The position numbers and the translations under genes were made by a program. A stretch of DNA of 35,054 nt from Hofstenia miamia (taxonomy: Eukaryota > Xenacoelomorpha > Acoela): the NCBI GenBank assembly GCA_004352715.1, contig SCFE01000014.1, forward strand, positions 1,931,915-1,966,968, read 5' to 3'. The notes under the pieces were generated by a model, which was not told the DNA's origin, made no database searches, and saw nothing but the letters and a program-made list of their open reading frames with translations. Of this stretch, positions 1 through 11,109 are shown in pieces. The stretch's first letter is position 1; each line of letters starts with the position of its first letter.

Positions 1-20
1 ATATATATATATATATATAT
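1..20. repeat. (AT)n microsatellite at window edge
   Basis: Pure alternating AT at the very start of the window, followed by a short degenerate tail. It probably continues outside the window. Confidence 0.9.
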
Positions 21-916
21 ACATGTATATACAGTTTATATTAAAAAATATTTATTTTAACAAAATACACATTAATTAGATGACGTTTTATTTTTTATTA
101 TAAACTTTTAACTTTTCAAAAAATATTTCATAAGGCGTCATCATTTGTTTTAAGCTTCCAGAAGTTTTCAATAAATTTTCAATGCCGTCATTAATTTGGC
201 ACCATTTACATTAGTCGATAAATATTTTTAAGGTGGCGGAAATATCAAAAACCAATATTTTTGAGTGAGTATTGAGCCCGAATAAATCTTGCAATGCTAT
301 AAAGAATTATTCTTTTAGCAGATAAATTAAGTTTAGATAATAATGTTACATGCCCAATTAATTTCTGAACTTCAACCGGATTTCCTTAGCTTACTTTATA
401 TTCGGGTCTATTTCTATGCATGCTATAATTTTTTTTGATTTTTATATTAAGCAAGTTGAAACTACTTTTTAAATTCACATGTATAGTATTAGCTGCGTTA
501 TTAATTATGGTATCATTGACTCATCCTTATTATTTGATGGCTTTGCATTGCTATAATTATAACTTTAGAAAAAATGGGAAGATAACTAAATTTATTAATT
601 GCAAAGGTGAAGGAGGGGTATGGGAATAACTAGTTATTTAAAACCCATTCACCGATTAAAACCATTTTTCCATCTCTTTCGAATCATTGCCTTAATCATT
701 AAATTTAATTTTTGGCACAAATATATTTCAGAGTCTCCCATTTCAAAATTTACATTAAATGATTGCTCATTTATATAATCGGGTAAAAAGTGCATTCCAC
801 AATAGGACAGCATTGTTGACTTCTCATTTCTAGAAATTTACAATAAAATGGAGATCTATACTATATTTGTATATACCTTTATATTTAAAGTCAACAGAAT
901 CAAAGTCATATTTTAG
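21..916. other. AT-rich sequence without a recognised gene
   Basis: Very AT-rich DNA upstream of the first exon-like block. A 64-codon open stretch at 435-629 has low-complexity hydrophobic composition, no splice or family support, and is probably chance. It is likely an intron or the 5' flank of the host gene. Confidence 0.5.
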
Positions 917-1102
917 ACTCCTGGTGTTCACCAAATTCCCCTTTTCAAGGAAACGCAGTTCCATCAAATGTGACATGGGCCGATCATTCAAATTTTTACC
1001 CACAATATATGTATAACAATGGCATACCCTCGTATCCAGACTACGCTCAAAATTATTTATATCATCCCTCTTCAAACTTCATACAACATTCCGAAAAACC
1101 TG
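917..1102 (+). CDS. Putative internal exon of an unidentified host gene (exon A)
   Basis: An acceptor of the form attttag ends at 916 and a donor, CCTG followed by gtaacg, begins at 1103. Between them one frame is open for 61 codons after two leading bases and ends with one spare base. The translation is rich in Asn, Tyr, Pro and Ser (for example QYMYNNGIPSYPDYAQNY), which suggests a disordered region of a regulatory or RNA-binding protein; that reading is inference. The composition is clearly less AT-rich than the flanks. The minus strand is also open over much of it, but that frame has no splice logic. The end phase (one spare base) does not fit the start phase of the exon at 5069 (two needed), so another exon probably lies between them, perhaps in the 1-kb gap, or the two blocks belong to different genes. 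I do not recognise a family. Confidence 0.55.
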
Positions 1103-1211
1103 GTAACGAAATTTTTATAAAAAAATTCAATTTTGTATAACGTCAAGTATAAATAGCATTCCGAAGTGATTTTGTTTGCATAAATCAGCTGTAAATTTAG
1201 AGCACATCTCA

Positions 1212-2211
1212 NNNNNNNNNNNNNNNNNNNNNNNNNNNNNNNNNNNNNNNNNNNNNNNNNNNNNNNNNNNNNNNNNNNNNNNNNNNNNNNNNNNNNNNNN
1301 NNNNNNNNNNNNNNNNNNNNNNNNNNNNNNNNNNNNNNNNNNNNNNNNNNNNNNNNNNNNNNNNNNNNNNNNNNNNNNNNNNNNNNNNNNNNNNNNNNNN
1401 NNNNNNNNNNNNNNNNNNNNNNNNNNNNNNNNNNNNNNNNNNNNNNNNNNNNNNNNNNNNNNNNNNNNNNNNNNNNNNNNNNNNNNNNNNNNNNNNNNNN
1501 NNNNNNNNNNNNNNNNNNNNNNNNNNNNNNNNNNNNNNNNNNNNNNNNNNNNNNNNNNNNNNNNNNNNNNNNNNNNNNNNNNNNNNNNNNNNNNNNNNNN
1601 NNNNNNNNNNNNNNNNNNNNNNNNNNNNNNNNNNNNNNNNNNNNNNNNNNNNNNNNNNNNNNNNNNNNNNNNNNNNNNNNNNNNNNNNNNNNNNNNNNNN
1701 NNNNNNNNNNNNNNNNNNNNNNNNNNNNNNNNNNNNNNNNNNNNNNNNNNNNNNNNNNNNNNNNNNNNNNNNNNNNNNNNNNNNNNNNNNNNNNNNNNNN
1801 NNNNNNNNNNNNNNNNNNNNNNNNNNNNNNNNNNNNNNNNNNNNNNNNNNNNNNNNNNNNNNNNNNNNNNNNNNNNNNNNNNNNNNNNNNNNNNNNNNNN
1901 NNNNNNNNNNNNNNNNNNNNNNNNNNNNNNNNNNNNNNNNNNNNNNNNNNNNNNNNNNNNNNNNNNNNNNNNNNNNNNNNNNNNNNNNNNNNNNNNNNNN
2001 NNNNNNNNNNNNNNNNNNNNNNNNNNNNNNNNNNNNNNNNNNNNNNNNNNNNNNNNNNNNNNNNNNNNNNNNNNNNNNNNNNNNNNNNNNNNNNNNNNNN
2101 NNNNNNNNNNNNNNNNNNNNNNNNNNNNNNNNNNNNNNNNNNNNNNNNNNNNNNNNNNNNNNNNNNNNNNNNNNNNNNNNNNNNNNNNNNNNNNNNNNNN
2201 NNNNNNNNNNN
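1212..2211. other. Assembly gap, 1000 N
   Basis: The run is exactly 1000 N, a round placeholder length, so its true size is probably unknown. A host exon could be hidden here. The long open frame that spans it is meaningless. Confidence 0.98.
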
Positions 2212-2290
2212 ACGCGAACCTAACGTTTTTTCTAGTTATGTTTACCTTAACGGCAGTGTGCGACGGTTTCGTTAAGTTAAGGTTTTTTTT
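2212..2290. repeat. Possible transposon end with inverted repeat next to gap
   Basis: Directly after the gap, ccttaacg (about 2246) is followed by cgttaagttaagg (about 2269), an imperfect inverted pair around a GC-richer loop. It could be the end of an element lost in the gap. Evidence is weak. Confidence 0.25.
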
Positions 2291-2658
2291 ATGACTGATT
2301 TTGACAATATGTAAATAGAATTTGTATATAAATTAATAAATTTGCATAAACAAACTGTAGAAATTACCATGCAAATCAGGTGCAGGCAGTGTACTAAAGA
2401 AGCACCTATAAATTGCGAATAAACCATTTAGCACATTTTTGAGTAAATCCTTTACGTGATTAAGTTAAGAGTGAATGTTTGGAGGAGTTGCTACTTACTC
2501 CTTAATGAAAGCGAATTTGAAAGCACATGTGAAACTACTGAACAACAGCGAACAAATTGTCCATCTAGCAGGTACTCCAATCCATTTATACATTTTAATT
2601 CACTGCTTTTAAAATCTGATGAAATATCTCATCATTCGAATGCAATGCTAGTAACTGA

Positions 2659-2661
<3 letters not shown>

Positions 2662-2753
<92 letters not shown>

Positions 2754-2756
2754 ATA
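2662..2756. repeat. (AT)n microsatellite, about 95 bp
   Basis: Long alternating TA tract with a few G interruptions (tatatgta). It creates false Tyr-Ile repeat frames on both strands. Confidence 0.95.
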
Positions 2757-2770
2757 ACTATATTCGTCAT

Positions 2771-2835
2771 TTGTACTATGGAAATCAAAGGTTCGGTGTA
2801 CAGCTGACGGATTTTTCAAAAATCCCATAGTACAA
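2771..2835. repeat. Hairpin with nested direct repeats
   Basis: TTGTACTATGG at 2771-2781 is the exact reverse complement of CCATAGTACAA at 2825-2835. Inside is a further palindrome, ggatttttcaaaaatcc. A motif of the form tacRRctgacRgattttt occurs near 2798 and again from 2831. This could be a small foldback element or a MITE remnant. Confidence 0.5.
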
Positions 2836-3013
2836 CTGACAGATTTTTAATTTACTTATTTCTTCATAATTGTCTTTCGGTTTTTTATTAAAAACAGTTT
2901 TTATATTTATTCTAACTGCATTAAAATTAATTTTAACAAAAAAAATTTTTTTAAATAGATTAGTTGTATACTTTTTGAATATATCAGTGAGTTGCATTAG
3001 ATATAAGAAAAAA

Positions 3014-3017
<4 letters not shown>

Positions 3018-3044
<27 letters not shown>

Positions 3045-3136
3045 TNNNNNNNNNNNNNNNNNNNNNNNNNNNNNNNNNNNNNNNNNNNNNNNNNNNNNNN
3101 NNNNNNNNNNNNNNNNNNNNNNNNNNNNNNNNNNNN

Positions 3137-3172
<36 letters not shown>
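3018..3172. repeat. (AT)n microsatellite containing a 91-N gap
   Basis: TA repeats flank an N run at 3046-3136 on both sides, so the gap is most likely more of the same repeat that could not be assembled. Confidence 0.9.
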
Positions 3173-3173
<1 letters not shown>

Positions 3174-5068
3174 ATCATTATAAAAAATTGACAAATAATG
3201 TGAATAAGTTTAAAAATCATCAAATACACACAATTTTCAAGCATACGTTCATGAAAGTCGCACTCCTTGGCTATTGAAAATAGCATTTTTCCCTTACTTT
3301 TCACATTCTATTACGCAAGTTCACGGGGAAGATCTGCATATTTCCAAGATATTCTAAATAGCACCCCTCCCTAATACTGTAGTTAAAAACAATAAAATTT
3401 TTATTTTATTAAAGTTGTATCAATATTTGTAGTATCGCACAATAGTTGTTGCAAAATTAAATATATTTACGTGTATGTTAAATTTTACTTTGTGTTGTCA
3501 TTTTTCATGGAGTCAATTTCCAAAAGCACAATTATCATGCTATGAAGTATTTTACATATTGCGGTATTATAATAAAATCTAACCTAAGCTTAAGCACTTT
3601 CAGCTAATATAGGTATAATTTTTTTTACAAATACTGAGAAGTACAAATTATATTTAATAATGTGAAATACAATCCGAAAAATTGCTTCTTTGCGGCTTAG
3701 AAATGTCATGTAGTGGTATTTTGCTATTCTGCAATATGCTTTTCGTGAAAATAACCAATTACAAACAATACGTGATAACTCGTATTCTCAATTGCAACAA
3801 AGTTTATTAATGTCCAATAAAAATGTACAAACTTATATACTGTTATATGACCAAACATTATTCCTCAATGTAAAATGCAAATTTAAATTTAAACTAGGAA
3901 TGCGCCCAGTCCGGTTCATCCAATTGGGTAAATTCAGCGTAAATTTGGGTTTCGCAACCGAAAGTTAATAATTAGTGTATTATCAAATTTTCAAAAAGGC
4001 TTTCTTTCAATTGGTACGATAGTATTAATTTTCATCAAATGATTGAAATGGTTCCAATTTTGTTCATGAAACATTCGTAACATTCTTTTTAGCTTATAAT
4101 TTACTACCTCAGTTATATTATCTGCAAATAGTATTAATCAATAATTTTTTATTCAAATAATTGTAACAGATAACATAACTGTATTTTTTCAATCAGGAGG
4201 AAGTCTCAATTTAGTATCACAAACTTAAAATAGTATATTGAAAATATATGTATACTTTCAGCATTAATATGGATTAAAGCAGAGTTTTAACAATGAGCAT
4301 GTCTTCGAAGATCGTTGCAATAGTCAGAGCATTTTATATGTGAAGATTATTGATCTACTCCCAATGTCTCTTTATATTGTAACTTTTCAATAGTTTATTT
4401 TTAATATTTCCAGCCTATTTTGCTCAACAAAATTTCTAATATATGATATAACTGAGCATTCCAATTAGGTTATGTTTTCTGAGCAATTGAAAATCATATC
4501 ATTGTCAAAAAGATGTAATTGAGTAACTGTAAATTTTAATAATTGCTTCACTAAAATTCGTTTTTAATGTTCTCTGTCACTCATTTGAAGATATTCACCA
4601 AAATGTAAGTTAAGCTGTTGCTCCTACTGATAAAATGTTAAGTTTTTTTGTGTTATCCAATTAGTTGATGATGATTAACCTGTAGCTGATTAAGCCTGCC
4701 TTAGTTTAACTCATTTTGGCCTTTGTGCATTTTAGATTTACACTATTTATAAAATTAGAAACGTTTTTCATGCATTAACTATTCTTACGGTAGTTGGAAC
4801 TCTACAACAGTACCATTGATTGTTTTAAACATTAAAATTGCATTCTACTAAATTCGAATATTTTAACCGAATTCTTTTTAGAATTTGCGAAGCTTCTTAA
4901 GCGATTTAATTTAATTTTGATAAAAACAGCTGTGTGCAGTAAATACGGGAAGTTACCTTCCAATATATTTTAGTGTTAACAAACTTTTCAAATTTATTTT
5001 TGAAGTGTGGATTTTTTCAAGCATTCATTCTAAAGGATTTTCTGTAAGACTAGGTTTTTTAAATCTAG

Positions 5069-5299
5069 AACAAATCTTTACGTTCCATTCTCCATGAAAA
5101 CTATCGATTTCTTTTGGTTTTGCGAGGACCTTCCTCTGATAAACCTACCATTTTATTACCCATCCAATTTAGGCATGACAAAGAAGTACTACATCTGTAT
5201 TCGCTCAGATGATTTTGTTGGTAAGCTTTTTTACAAAGACGGCATCCTATTCAACTGTAATGGAAAAGAGTACACAATGAGTCAGCTCGGTTCCGCAAG
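5069..5299 (+). CDS. Internal exon of an unidentified host gene (exon B)
   Basis: An acceptor with a T-run (ggttttttaaatctag) ends at 5068 and a donor, GCAAG followed by gtagtt, begins at 5300. The frame is open through the whole block and contains a Met at 5094. Residues such as FVGKLFYKDGILFNCNGKEY are diverse and have good coding character compared with the flanks. The exon ends with two spare bases (AG), which the exon at 26896 completes to an Arg codon, giving the junction GSAR-RMFHF. The short Gly/Lys-rich strand pattern loosely recalls RAMA-type domains, but this is a guess and I do not assign a family. The leading phase needs two bases from an upstream exon that I cannot locate. Confidence 0.7.
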
Positions 5300-5425
5300 G
5301 TAGTTTTATTTTCATAGACAATTATTTTGAAATATCATTAACTTTTATGAAAAACATTAGCTTGAGCTGTATATTTATGAGATGATTTTAAATTAAATTG
5401 TAAATATGTGATATTGACTTAAGTA

Positions 5426-5550
5426 GCGTGCACACCTACAACTTTGCGCACAACTTTTTGGGTAATTATAAAGTTCACAGCAAAAATATTTTGCGTACAC
5501 ACAACTTTGCGCGCAACTTTTCGGGTAATTATAAAGTTCACACCAATTTG
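5426..5550. repeat. Degenerate tandem repeat, about 60-bp unit
   Basis: Two similar units contain acaactttgcgc, caactttt, gggtaattataaagttcaca. A related third unit (gcgtacacacttacaactt) is at about 6729-6755, and an inverted relative (gttgcgcgcaaaagtag) is at about 6774. The hAT MITE at 5636 lies between them. The set may be the remains of an older repeat-bearing element of about 1.4 kb. Confidence 0.5.
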
Positions 5551-5635
5551 TTTTAAGTTTGATTGCTTATACTCAGGACACTCTATGTTCCAATTGAATT
5601 AATTCAACCTCTTTATAATGCGTCCACATTCTTAC

Positions 5636-6376
5636 CAGAGGTGCCAATTATGGTACGGTACCATACCATTATGTAATATATTATGGATACCATAATGGAA
5701 AAAAAATTTATTCCCATTATGGATGGTAAACTTAAAAATATGGCCATAATGGAAATCCATAAATTTAGTGTCATATATCTTACATTTATTATAATTGAAT
5801 GGGTATAAACATTCATTTTACAAATATTTTGAACCCAAAAACATTTTGATAAGATAAGATAACAATTTTTAAAAGTTTAGTAAGCAGTTTCAGCAAATTG
5901 TAAATAAATACTAAAGATGAAATTGTTTCCTATTTCAATTTGTAATAGTGGATTGTAAACAAATGCTGACGATTAATTTCTTTTAAAATTTATAAGGGTT
6001 GCGGATAACAAACACGTTGTATTCGAAAACAAACAAAAAATAATTGGTTTATTGTTTATTTTAAAATTTGTTTTGAATGTTTCAAAATCTTTCTGCGACA
6101 TAGTGAATTGCTTTTCCTTGTGATATCATTAAAATTTCATATTACAGAAAAATGGTTGTCTTTTAATTGCAGCTTGCAATTTGTTATTTATGTTATTAAA
6201 TATTAGAAATCACTACATTTAATTGGCATTACGTATTACCACATGTGTTCTACGTATATTTCGTCACCGTCATTCACCATATATTACATAATGGACGAAA
6301 GTTAAAATATGGCGATTATGGACTGCTAAAAAATTTCGCCTTACCATATATGGTCATACCATAAACGGCACCCCTG
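5636..6376. mobile_element. Non-autonomous hAT element (MITE), 741 bp
   Basis: The left end CAGAGGTGCC and the right end GGCACCCCTG are inverted repeats with one mismatch in ten. They match the CAG-R-GGTG style of hAT termini. The element is flanked by a perfect 8-bp direct repeat, ATTCTTAC, at 5628-5635 and 6377-6384, which is the hAT target-duplication length. Further in, both ends carry TTATGGTA words and short palindromes such as tatggtacggtaccata. There is no transposase frame, so it would need a hAT transposase from elsewhere. Family assignment rests on termini and duplication only. Confidence 0.88.
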
Positions 6377-6856
6377 ATTCTTACTATATTCAAAAAGTAA
6401 ACAATGAGTAATTCAAACTATGCGTCAGAGGGTACGTTGTGCGAATACGCCAAACCCTGCATACAAGAATAACTGAATATTACAATTATTGAAAAAACAG
6501 GAAGTTTATGGGATGCAAAAGTAAAAAATATTTTAAAAAGTTAATAACACTAATTTTAAAATTGCTATTATAATAAAATAATTATATCATCTGTTAATTA
6601 ATTACAATAATTTTCTTCATTTGTAATTGTATTTTTATTAAAGAAAAGTAGTTTGTTACAAAATTTAAATTGTGCACTCCTCAGAAATAGATTATTGAAT
6701 TAAAAGTTCACAACAAAGTTGGAATCGCGTACACACTTACAACTTTTCTTGTGCACCTCATTAAATCAAGATAGGTTGCGCGCAAAAGTAGAATCAACTC
6801 TACTTTACATACTTAATTTTTCGATTAGTTTTTTGTGTAACCCTGTAAAATGCTGT

Positions 6857-6996
6857 CTGATAAAGAATCGATTGTGGGAACGCTAGTTCAACTCCGGGTT
6901 TTCTGATAAAAAATAAGATGATAAAAAATCGTCAATGTGAACAAAAATAATTGCATTTTCGACCAAAATCTGTTGATAAAAGTCGATAGTGGGAAC
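6857..6996. repeat. Three degenerate repeats of about 25 bp
   Basis: Related units lie at 6857-6883, 6918-6942 and 6972-6996, each of the form tgataaa(a)-atcg-nn-gtgggaac. Spacing is irregular. They may be transposase-binding sites or remnants of a TIR. Confidence 0.5.
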
Positions 6997-7090
6997 ACAC
7001 CTTTACATAAGGCAAAACAACTTTTTCATATATTCACTTTCATTAAGAGATTTTCTGAAAATTTTGTCAAAATAGGGTACCATAAGACGG

Positions 7091-7123
7091 GGTAACTTTG
7101 ATCACATGTGGTAACTTTGATCA
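7091..7123. repeat. Tandem GGTAACTTTGATCA pair
   Basis: The 14-bp word GGTAACTTTGATCA occurs at 7091-7104 and 7110-7123, preceded by taagacgg. The repeat is seen directly. An origin as a DNA transposon end is inference. Confidence 0.6.
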
Positions 7124-7649
7124 GCATTTTCTAATGGAAATACAATGATATACTTAAAATTGGTACAATTAGTCTTGGAAAAATATTATGGGAGTGCCGT
7201 CACATAAAAACAACTTAGAATAGACCAACACAACAATAAGTGGGCCATGTTCCCGCATACCACACTACTGAATACCTAAAGACAATGACAGAAATATTAA
7301 AGTATGCATCAAAGTGATAGCCTTTAATTATCTCTCACAGTCTCACACAAGGCAACAAAACTTTTCATGTATTGACTTTCATTAGCTCAAAAAAGCTGAC
7401 GTCATCACACACGCTGATGAAGCATTTTTCTAAAAAAATTCATAATTTCAGCTCTATGAATTATAAAGTTAGATTATCTTAAGAAATGTAAAAATTGGTA
7501 ACTATTAAAAAAATACTTTGTATTGTAATTATGTTTGCTCAAATATCTCAATAAAATAACAAAAATGTCTTTTAAATCGAAAATATAAACGTAGAACTAA
7601 AAAATTAATAATAAATATATGTAAAATATGGATATTCAGTTTCTTCGTT

Positions 7650-8290
7650 TCACACGCCACAGAACCATCTTCTGTAATCTAAGTACTGAACCCATTCATG
7701 TCCAGTGTGTTTCGCTAAATTCACTAAATATCCTGCACAAGCATCCTTATTTCCATTCTTGCTATCACTGTGGTGAGACTTCTTGCTGCAAACAAGTGTT
7801 GCAGTCAAATCCCCAGCTTTTAGGTCTACATCTACCTCTATGCCAGGGATTACTTGCATCTTTTTCTTTGCCTCACTCGCTAGATTGACCACGTGGATCA
7901 GTTTGCTGGGCGATCAAACTTTTATCGAACTATCGAATTCACAGTTTTGATTGTATGCTGAGGATGAGGAGGTATCTAAAATTCGTTTGGAGGATTCTTT
8001 AGGATTTCAAGAATCAATTCCACAACTGCAGCATCCGAATCTTAGAAATTCTTTCATATTGGCTGATTGCCTTTTGCTCTACAATTGAAAAAGCAAGACT
8101 GGAAACACTTCCATTGGTAGTGCCTCTGTTGAACAAGACGCAGTGCGCCAACCCCTAAAAATTTTCGCCACTCATTCTGCATGGTCCTATTCGCTGGCAG
8201 AGCAGTAATGAAGGCTTGATGTTATCGCGCCAACCTGACAACATTGTAGGACCTCCTAGCATCAACTTGCAGTCTGCGGATCACTTCACA
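7650..8290 (-). pseudogene. Decayed coding-like block, unidentified
   Basis: This segment is visibly richer in G and C than its surroundings. On the minus strand it holds three coding-like pieces in changing frames: about 8290-8060 (includes NEWRKFLGVGALRLVQQRHY, with one internal stop), about 8045-7985 (AAVVELILEILKNPPNEF) and 7892-7650 (80 codons, includes VIPGIEVDVDLKAGDLTATL, with Cys and His residues near its end). Residue use is protein-like rather than random AT translation. The changing frames and stops suggest an old protein fragment, perhaps from a transposon ORF or a retrocopy. I do not recognise the family. Confidence 0.4.
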
Positions 8291-9434
8291 ATTTTGGGAA
8301 AGTGATTTTCAAACTACTCTTCAAACTGCCTTTTCAAACCAATTTTTTTCTGTAAAAAAGGTGTCCCGTTTTAAAAATCCTAAACGCCCCACTGCCTTTC
8401 ACATATTTCCGAGGCATCTCCCTGTTACTCGAGGCAGATGACGAATGAATAACAATGATGCATCCCTACTATTGCATCTCGTGATGTGATTGGCTCAGCA
8501 ATGATCGATGGCATATTCAACTCTCAAATATGAATTAGAGATCTTAAGTTCTTTGATATACTGTATGTCAAGTTTGTTTACCAGTATGCATTTTCTATAT
8601 CGACAAGAAACTAATTGTTAATAGTTATACCAAAACTGTTAATAGTTACCCGCATTGTTAATTGTTCCTTTGTTTTATCTGATAATACCGTTAGAGAACT
8701 AAGCTCTATTAGAACACCACTAAAGGTGAGAAACATGGCCAAATATTGAAATCAAATCAATATCAAATAAGCAACACACTTCATTTGAAGAAGCCATATC
8801 TAACAGCAATTATATTTCTGTTGGATATCGAAAAGACATTTCAAAGAGATATTTTTCTCTGAAAACACAGCGCTATCTTTAATGCAAAAGCTGCTTTATG
8901 GCTACTATAAATATTTTTACTAATTTACTCATTGCTAAAAAGTTACGTCAAATGATGACTAAGTCTTCCCAATTCGGGATTACGATTTCGACAATAACTG
9001 GCTACTATGTAGCATTTTGATACTTACAAGACCCCCTAAAATGAGAAACAAAAGTGTTTTATAAGTTTGAAAAATATTTTGCTCGTTTAGCTTATCATTA
9101 CTACATCACATGAATAATTCATATAACAATTATGACATCAGATTAAAATTGATACAAACGACATTACCATATTTTCTGATCATGATCGTAAATAGATGTG
9201 GGATTCAATTAGCAAAACAAAGACGTAGCACTACAACTTCCATTGCCTATGAATGAGAATCAGTGACTGAATTTTTCAACTTTTTTAAATCTTGAAATTT
9301 GCTTACTGATCTGATTTACCTTAAACACCCAAGACATTTTTACAAATTAACGATAAGAACTATATAACCATTTTATTCGAATTTCACTCACCAACTAATA
9401 ATACTATACAAAATCCAAAAACGCATTGCAATAG
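8291..9434. other. AT-rich intron sequence without recognised features
   Basis: No coding frame, no convincing transposon ends. A few repeated words (gttaatagtta near 8617-8650) are noted but not interpretable. The right edge is the outer end of the retrotransposon 3' LTR. Confidence 0.5.
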
Positions 9435-10086
9435 TGTAGAATCGGTACATTGAGATTTATAGACATCTTTCGGTAATGCTATAACATTTTCCATTAATTC
9501 GTCCGTTTAACCAACTGTACAATTCCAATTAATCCAGCTTTCCATTTTTAGCAAGGTAAGGTATTACTAACAAGTCATTAGATTGGACGCGGCAAGATGT
9601 TATCAGGGTCGAAACCCGACTCTAAGCTCTGCAACTCAAATAGGAACGTGGAATGGTAAGGCATCACCAGTTACCGTGGAAGCGATGGTGACTCACAAAC
9701 AAAGCTCATGGTGCGGAAATGTGTTCTCAGTGATAGTGTGTTGTAATTCCCTAGCAATTTAGTGTATTGATTGTTCTTGTTATTACCGATGTTAGCAATA
9801 ATTGAAAGTTCGCAACCGGTCTGCATTAGCTTATTATGAACCCTATATATAGATAGCCCTACATCTATGAATATATAACTAAACCCCGAGTACATGTGAA
9901 CATTCAATACGGTCGGCAGAAACTGGAAGCTTAACAGTCGTAATCGAACGTCACATATAACACTGTCTAAGATGACCATCACAATAAACAAACTGTAATA
10001 TATTTCGGGGCTCGTAGGCACCTCGTATGTATAATAAAGTTCATTATAACACCTTAGTAATTTGGATCTAAAAAGGGTTTGCCTAA

Positions 10087-10320
10087 TACCCCGTTTACAC
10101 GTGACATGAGACATGCATGTCTTGTGTTTTCAATGAGCGAATGTCACGTCTAAACACCCAAAACAAGCGACATTCAACCTCTCAAGTAGGACAGTTGAAA
10201 AACATTCGAATATCAAAAGATTTTGATTTTCTCGAGTGTCTTATGCCTTGTGTCATCGTGTAAACACCCAAAACATGAGACATGCATGTTTTCGAATCAA
10301 ATTAATTAACAATTGCAAAT
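10087..10320. repeat. Subterminal repeats in the Harbinger-like TIR
   Basis: Within the left TIR the word taaacacccaaaacaWgMgaca occurs near 10152 and again near 10260. The words gacatgagacatgcatg and tgagacatgcatg occur near 10101 and 10274. The right TIR mirrors these. Repeated subterminal words are common transposase-binding sites; that role is inference here. Confidence 0.65.
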
Positions 10321-10435
10321 TAGTCAATATTACTAATCAAAATTAACAACTAAATTGATCATATTTTTAGCCGAAATTATTGAGATGTGTATAATGAAAT
10401 CTTGATTTTTTGCACTTTGTTTAGTACTAAATAAT

Positions 10436-11078
10436 NNNNNNNNNNNNNNNNNNNNNNNNNNNNNNNNNNNNNNNNNNNNNNNNNNNNNNNNNNNNNNNNN
10501 NNNNNNNNNNNNNNNNNNNNNNNNNNNNNNNNNNNNNNNNNNNNNNNNNNNNNNNNNNNNNNNNNNNNNNNNNNNNNNNNNNNNNNNNNNNNNNNNNNNN
10601 NNNNNNNNNNNNNNNNNNNNNNNNNNNNNNNNNNNNNNNNNNNNNNNNNNNNNNNNNNNNNNNNNNNNNNNNNNNNNNNNNNNNNNNNNNNNNNNNNNNN
10701 NNNNNNNNNNNNNNNNNNNNNNNNNNNNNNNNNNNNNNNNNNNNNNNNNNNNNNNNNNNNNNNNNNNNNNNNNNNNNNNNNNNNNNNNNNNNNNNNNNNN
10801 NNNNNNNNNNNNNNNNNNNNNNNNNNNNNNNNNNNNNNNNNNNNNNNNNNNNNNNNNNNNNNNNNNNNNNNNNNNNNNNNNNNNNNNNNNNNNNNNNNNN
10901 NNNNNNNNNNNNNNNNNNNNNNNNNNNNNNNNNNNNNNNNNNNNNNNNNNNNNNNNNNNNNNNNNNNNNNNNNNNNNNNNNNNNNNNNNNNNNNNNNNNN
11001 NNNNNNNNNNNNNNNNNNNNNNNNNNNNNNNNNNNNNNNNNNNNNNNNNNNNNNNNNNNNNNNNNNNNNNNNNNNNNN

Positions 11079-11107
<29 letters not shown>
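10436..11107. other. Assembly gap (643 N) followed by (AT)n
   Basis: N run at 10436-11078, then TA repeats to 11107. It lies inside the Harbinger-like element, so any transposase ORF would be hidden here. The AT repeat probably caused the gap. Confidence 0.95.

Positions 11108-11109
<2 letters not shown>

Larger units (their letters stand above)
2291..5068. other. AT-rich intron-like DNA without recognised genes
   Basis: Apart from the AT microsatellites, one small gap and a hairpin near 2771-2835, I see no exon with good splice sites and no transposon ends. If exons A and B belong to one gene this is intron, possibly with a small undetected exon. Confidence 0.5.
6385..7640. other. AT-rich intron with small repeats, no gene
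   Basis: It contains three degenerate copies of a TGATAAA-ATCGAT-GTGGGAAC motif (6857-6996), a tandem GGTAACTTTGATCA pair (7091-7123), and two related stretches of about 37 bp ending in ctttcatta near 7013 and 7348. These look like worn ends of transposons. I see no coding frame with support. Confidence 0.5.

Noticed and set aside
1176-2294. 372-codon open frame
   Set aside because: Almost entirely N; the open frame is an artefact of the gap.
2456-3304. Frames with long Tyr-Ile repeats on both strands
   Set aside because: They are translations of (AT)n arrays and N runs, not genes.
9671-10114. 147-codon minus frame, also at 25669-26019
   Set aside because: LTR sequence; part runs into the Harbinger-like TIR. 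No protein support.
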